NCBI GenBank assembly: GCA_937872465.1
Contig: CALMSR010000040.1
Span: 142,279-206,278 of the forward strand
DNA from: an uncultured Paracoccaceae bacterium
Lineage (GTDB): Bacteria > Pseudomonadota > Alphaproteobacteria > Rhodobacterales > Rhodobacteraceae
Reading direction: 5' to 3'
DNA length: 64,000 nucleotides
A program made the translations under genes and the position numbers. Below the pieces are notes generated by a model. It saw nothing but the letters and a program-made list of their open reading frames with translations, did not search any database and was not told the origin of the DNA. Position 1 is the first letter of the stretch. Each line of letters starts with the position of its first letter. Positions 61,966-64,000 of this stretch are shown one piece after another.

Positions 61966-64000
61966 ATGCGGCTTCGCGCCATATCTTTCGCCCTGATCGC
62001 GCTCGGCGGCGCGGCATTCGGCGCCTGGACGCTCGCCGGCGCCGCCACCGACTTCTTCGAGCGCAGGACCGAGACCGAGGCGGCGGCGGCCCTCGGCGCG
62101 GCCGGCCAGGGCTGGGCGCGGGTCGAGGCCGACGGCCTCACCGTGACGCTCGCCGGCCTCGCTCCCGACGAGGCCAGCCGGCTCCGCGCCGTGGAGATCC
62201 TGCGCCAGCTGGTCGATCCGCGCCGCCTCGCCGAGGCACTGACGGTGAAGGCCGCCGACCCGCTGGCCCCGCCGCCCTTCGCCATCGAGATCCTGCGCAA
62301 CATGTCCGAGGTCTCGCTGATCGGGCTCGCGCCCGACGACGGCATCCGCGACCGCATCGACAAGGCGCTTTCCGCCACCGGCCCCGGGGCCACCGTGACC
62401 GACATGCTGGAAACCGCCGCCGAGCCGGCGCCCGCCGGCTGGGAGCCGAGCCTCGCCTTCGCGCTCGACCTGCTCGTGGACCTGCCGCGCGCCAGGATCT
62501 CCATCGCGCCCGGACGCGTCACGGTCCTGGCCGCCGTCGACAGCGACGCCGGCCGGACCGCGCTGGAGACGCGGCTGCGCGAGGCGGTGCCGGAGGGCGT
62601 GGCGCTCGAGACCGAGATCTCCGCCCCCCGGCCGGTCATCGCGCCCTTCGTCGTCGATTTCGCGCTCGACGGCACGGGCGCCCGGCTCGCCGCCTGCTCC
62701 GCCGAAACCCCCGAGGCCGCCGCGGCGATCGTCACCGCGGCGCGGGCGGCAGGGCTCGAGGGGCCGCAGGATTGCGCCATCGGCCTCGGCGCCCCCTCGC
62801 TCGACTGGCAGGAGGTCGCGACCCTCGGCATCGCGACCGTGGGCGCGCTCGGCGGCGGCCGCTTCGCGGTCCGGGACACAAGGGCCACCCTCACCGGCCC
62901 GGCATCGGCTGCCCCGGAGGATCTCAACGCCGCCGGCAAGACGCTCGCCGCCCGCCTGCCCGCCGGCTACGACCTCCGCACGGTGACGCCCCCGCGCATG
63001 GAGGCGCGGCCCGACGGCACGCCGGTCTATGCGCCGCGCTTCGAGGCCAGGCTCGGCGCGGACGGTTCGGTCGAGCTCGCCGGCGCGCTCCACGACACGC
63101 GCTCCGAGGCGGCGGTGGCGAGCTATGCCGCCGCGCTCTTCGGCCATGACCGGGTGCGCACCGTGACCGTGATCGACCCCGAGCTTCCGGACGGCTGGCC
63201 GGGGCGGGTGCTCGCCGGCATCGAGGCGCTCGCCGAGATCAAGGAGGGCTCGCTCCGGGTCACGCCCACCGCGCTCACGCTCACCGGGCGCGGCATCGAG
63301 GCCGATGCGGATGCGCGGGTCGAGGCGCTGCTCGCCGCCAAGGTCTCCGGCGAGACCCTCGTCGACGTCACCTACGACGTGGAGGCGGCCAGCCTCGCCG
63401 CCGCGGCCGCGCGCCCCGCGCCCGAACGCTGCGCCGAGGAGATCGCCGCCATCTTCGCGAGCGAGGCGATCGAATTCCGCGCCGGCTCCGCGGAGATCGA
63501 GCCGGCGAGCCAGGGCGTCGTCGCCGCCATCGCCGACGTGCTGCGCGAATGCCCCGGCGCCGAATTCGAGGTCGGCGGCCACAGCGACAGCAGCGGCGAC
63601 GAGGCCGCGAACCAGCGGCTGAGCGAGGCGCGCGCCACCGCCGTCGTCGCGGCGCTCAGGGCGCAGGATCTGCCGCTGGTGATGCTGACCTCCAGGGGAT
63701 ACGGCGCGACCCATCCGCTCGCCGGGAACGAAACCCCCGCCGGCCGCACGCGCAACCGGCGCATCGAGATCCTGCTCGTCGACCCGACGAAGGCAGCCGA
63801 GGCGATGGTCGAGCCGGACGCCGCCGCGGCGGCGGGGAAGGCGCAGGCCTGCGCCGCGGAGATCGAGGCGATCCTCCAGAGCGGCGCGGTGGAATTCGGG
63901 CTCGGCTCGGCGGAGATCGAGCCGGAGAGCGCGGGCCTGCTCGCCGCCGTCGCCGAGACGATGCGGACCTGCCCGGGCGCGAGCTTCGAGATCGGGGGCC
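61966..64000 (+). CDS. OmpA family protein (runs off the window)
   Basis: This gene starts at the ATG at 61966 and is open to the window edge, giving 678 residues so far. A signal or anchor segment (LRAISFALIALGGAAFGAWTLAGAA) opens it. Residues about 50-470 hold repeated BON-like alpha/beta units, and residues about 495-605 a full OmpA C-terminal domain with the peptidoglycan contacts GHSDSSGDEAANQRLSEARA. From about 629 the protein starts a second, similar OmpA domain (CAAEIEAILQSGAVEFGLGS) that is cut by the edge. Such proteins tie the outer membrane or periplasmic complexes to the wall. Confidence 0.88.
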   Translation, partial: MRLRAISFALIALGGAAFGAWTLAGAATDFFERRTETEAAAALGAAGQGWARVEADGLTVTLAGLAPDEASRLRAVEILRQLVDPRRLAEALTVKAADPLAPPPFAIEILRNMSEVSLIGLAPDDGIRDRIDKALSATGPGATVTDMLETAAEPAPAGWEPSLAFALDLLVDLPRARISIAPGRVTVLAAVDSDAGRTALETRLREAVPEGVALETEISAPRPVIAPFVVDFALDGTGARLAACSAETPEAAAAIVTAARAAGLEGPQDCAIGLGAPSLDWQEVATLGIATVGALGGGRFAVRDTRATLTGPASAAPEDLNAAGKTLAARLPAGYDLRTVTPPRMEARPDGTPVYAPRFEARLGADGSVELAGALHDTRSEAAVASYAAALFGHDRVRTVTVIDPELPDGWPGRVLAGIEALAEIKEGSLRVTPTALTLTGRGIEADADARVEALLAAKVSGETLVDVTYDVEAASLAAAAARPAPERCAEEIAAIFASEAIEFRAGSAEIEPASQGVVAAIADVLRECPGAEFEVGGHSDSSGDEAANQRLSEARATAVVAALRAQDLPLVMLTSRGYGATHPLAGNETPAGRTRNRRIEILLVDPTKAAEAMVEPDAAAAAGKAQACAAEIEAILQSGAVEFGLGSAEIEPESAGLLAAVAETMRTCPGASFEIGG

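Overview
This window is a high-GC (roughly 70%) chromosome segment of an alphaproteobacterium, most likely order Rhodobacterales (Paracoccaceae or Roseobacteraceae). The markers are the 44-residue aa3-oxidase subunit IV, COQ9, the DUF1013 cell-cycle regulator TrcR, a VPLPA-CTERM sorting tail, a pyrB-linked dihydroorotase homologue without metal ligands, and the neighbourhood OmpA family / ubiA / rsmE / gshA. No rRNA, tRNA, CRISPR array or complete insertion sequence was seen. Genes are dense, and many neighbours overlap by ATGA, TGATG or GTGA.

Region 1-2838 holds the end of an unidentified gene, an MFS exporter and a cysteine synthase-glutaredoxin fusion. Region 2843-9165 is a minus-strand iron operon. 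In transcription order it encodes a Cys/His-rich protein of unknown function, the imelysin IrpA, bacterioferritin-associated ferredoxin, bacterioferritin, a di-heme oxidoreductase, a second imelysin-like protein and a DUF1513 Tat protein. Its promoter carries two inverted repeats. Region 9243-14224 is a fumarylacetoacetase-family hydrolase divergent from a GntR/FadR regulator and an NMT1-type ABC importer, with GntR-like half-sites between them. A degenerate transposase fragment (14536-14713) separates this from a LacI-controlled sugar locus (14824-21333). That locus has tandem palindromic operators, a CUT1 ABC importer and an intracellular beta-propeller glycosidase.

Region 21499-34438 is metabolic: a degenerate receiver protein, cytochrome b561, acetyl-CoA acetyltransferase, a GMC oxidoreductase, an SDR missing its catalytic Lys, two tiny membrane proteins, TrcR, RNase T2, a GDSL esterase, a drug/metabolite exporter, a NUDIX hydrolase, a quinone reductase, a class IV aminotransferase and COQ9. 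Region 34558-42171 has rpsU with a clear promoter and terminator, two DUF1801 proteins, a lipoprotein, oxidase subunit IV, an MBL hydrolase, an acyl-CoA dehydrogenase, a Sua5-type tRNA threonylcarbamoyladenosine enzyme, DUF1353 and YqgE/AlgH.

Region 42299-52148 has a stand-alone DsbD alpha-like protein, an RND efflux pair, ClpS, a GNAT enzyme, an EF-hand protein, an aldo/keto reductase, MoaB and a uracil-DNA glycosylase. Region 52604-64000 has pyrB and its pseudo-dihydroorotase partner, plsY, an SLC13/RCK transporter, a small protein resembling the C-terminus of GshA, gshA itself, a membrane protein, rsmE, ubiA and a truncated OmpA-family gene.

The most unusual non-coding features are two families of structured intergenic repeats. 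Family A (26605-26950 and 57324-57579) lies between convergent genes. Its ends supply stop codons, and the second copy has 15-bp perfect terminal inverted repeats. Family B (52349-52505 and 59441-59580) is built round a long hairpin, and one copy lies upstream of pyrB. Neither matches a named element I can recall.
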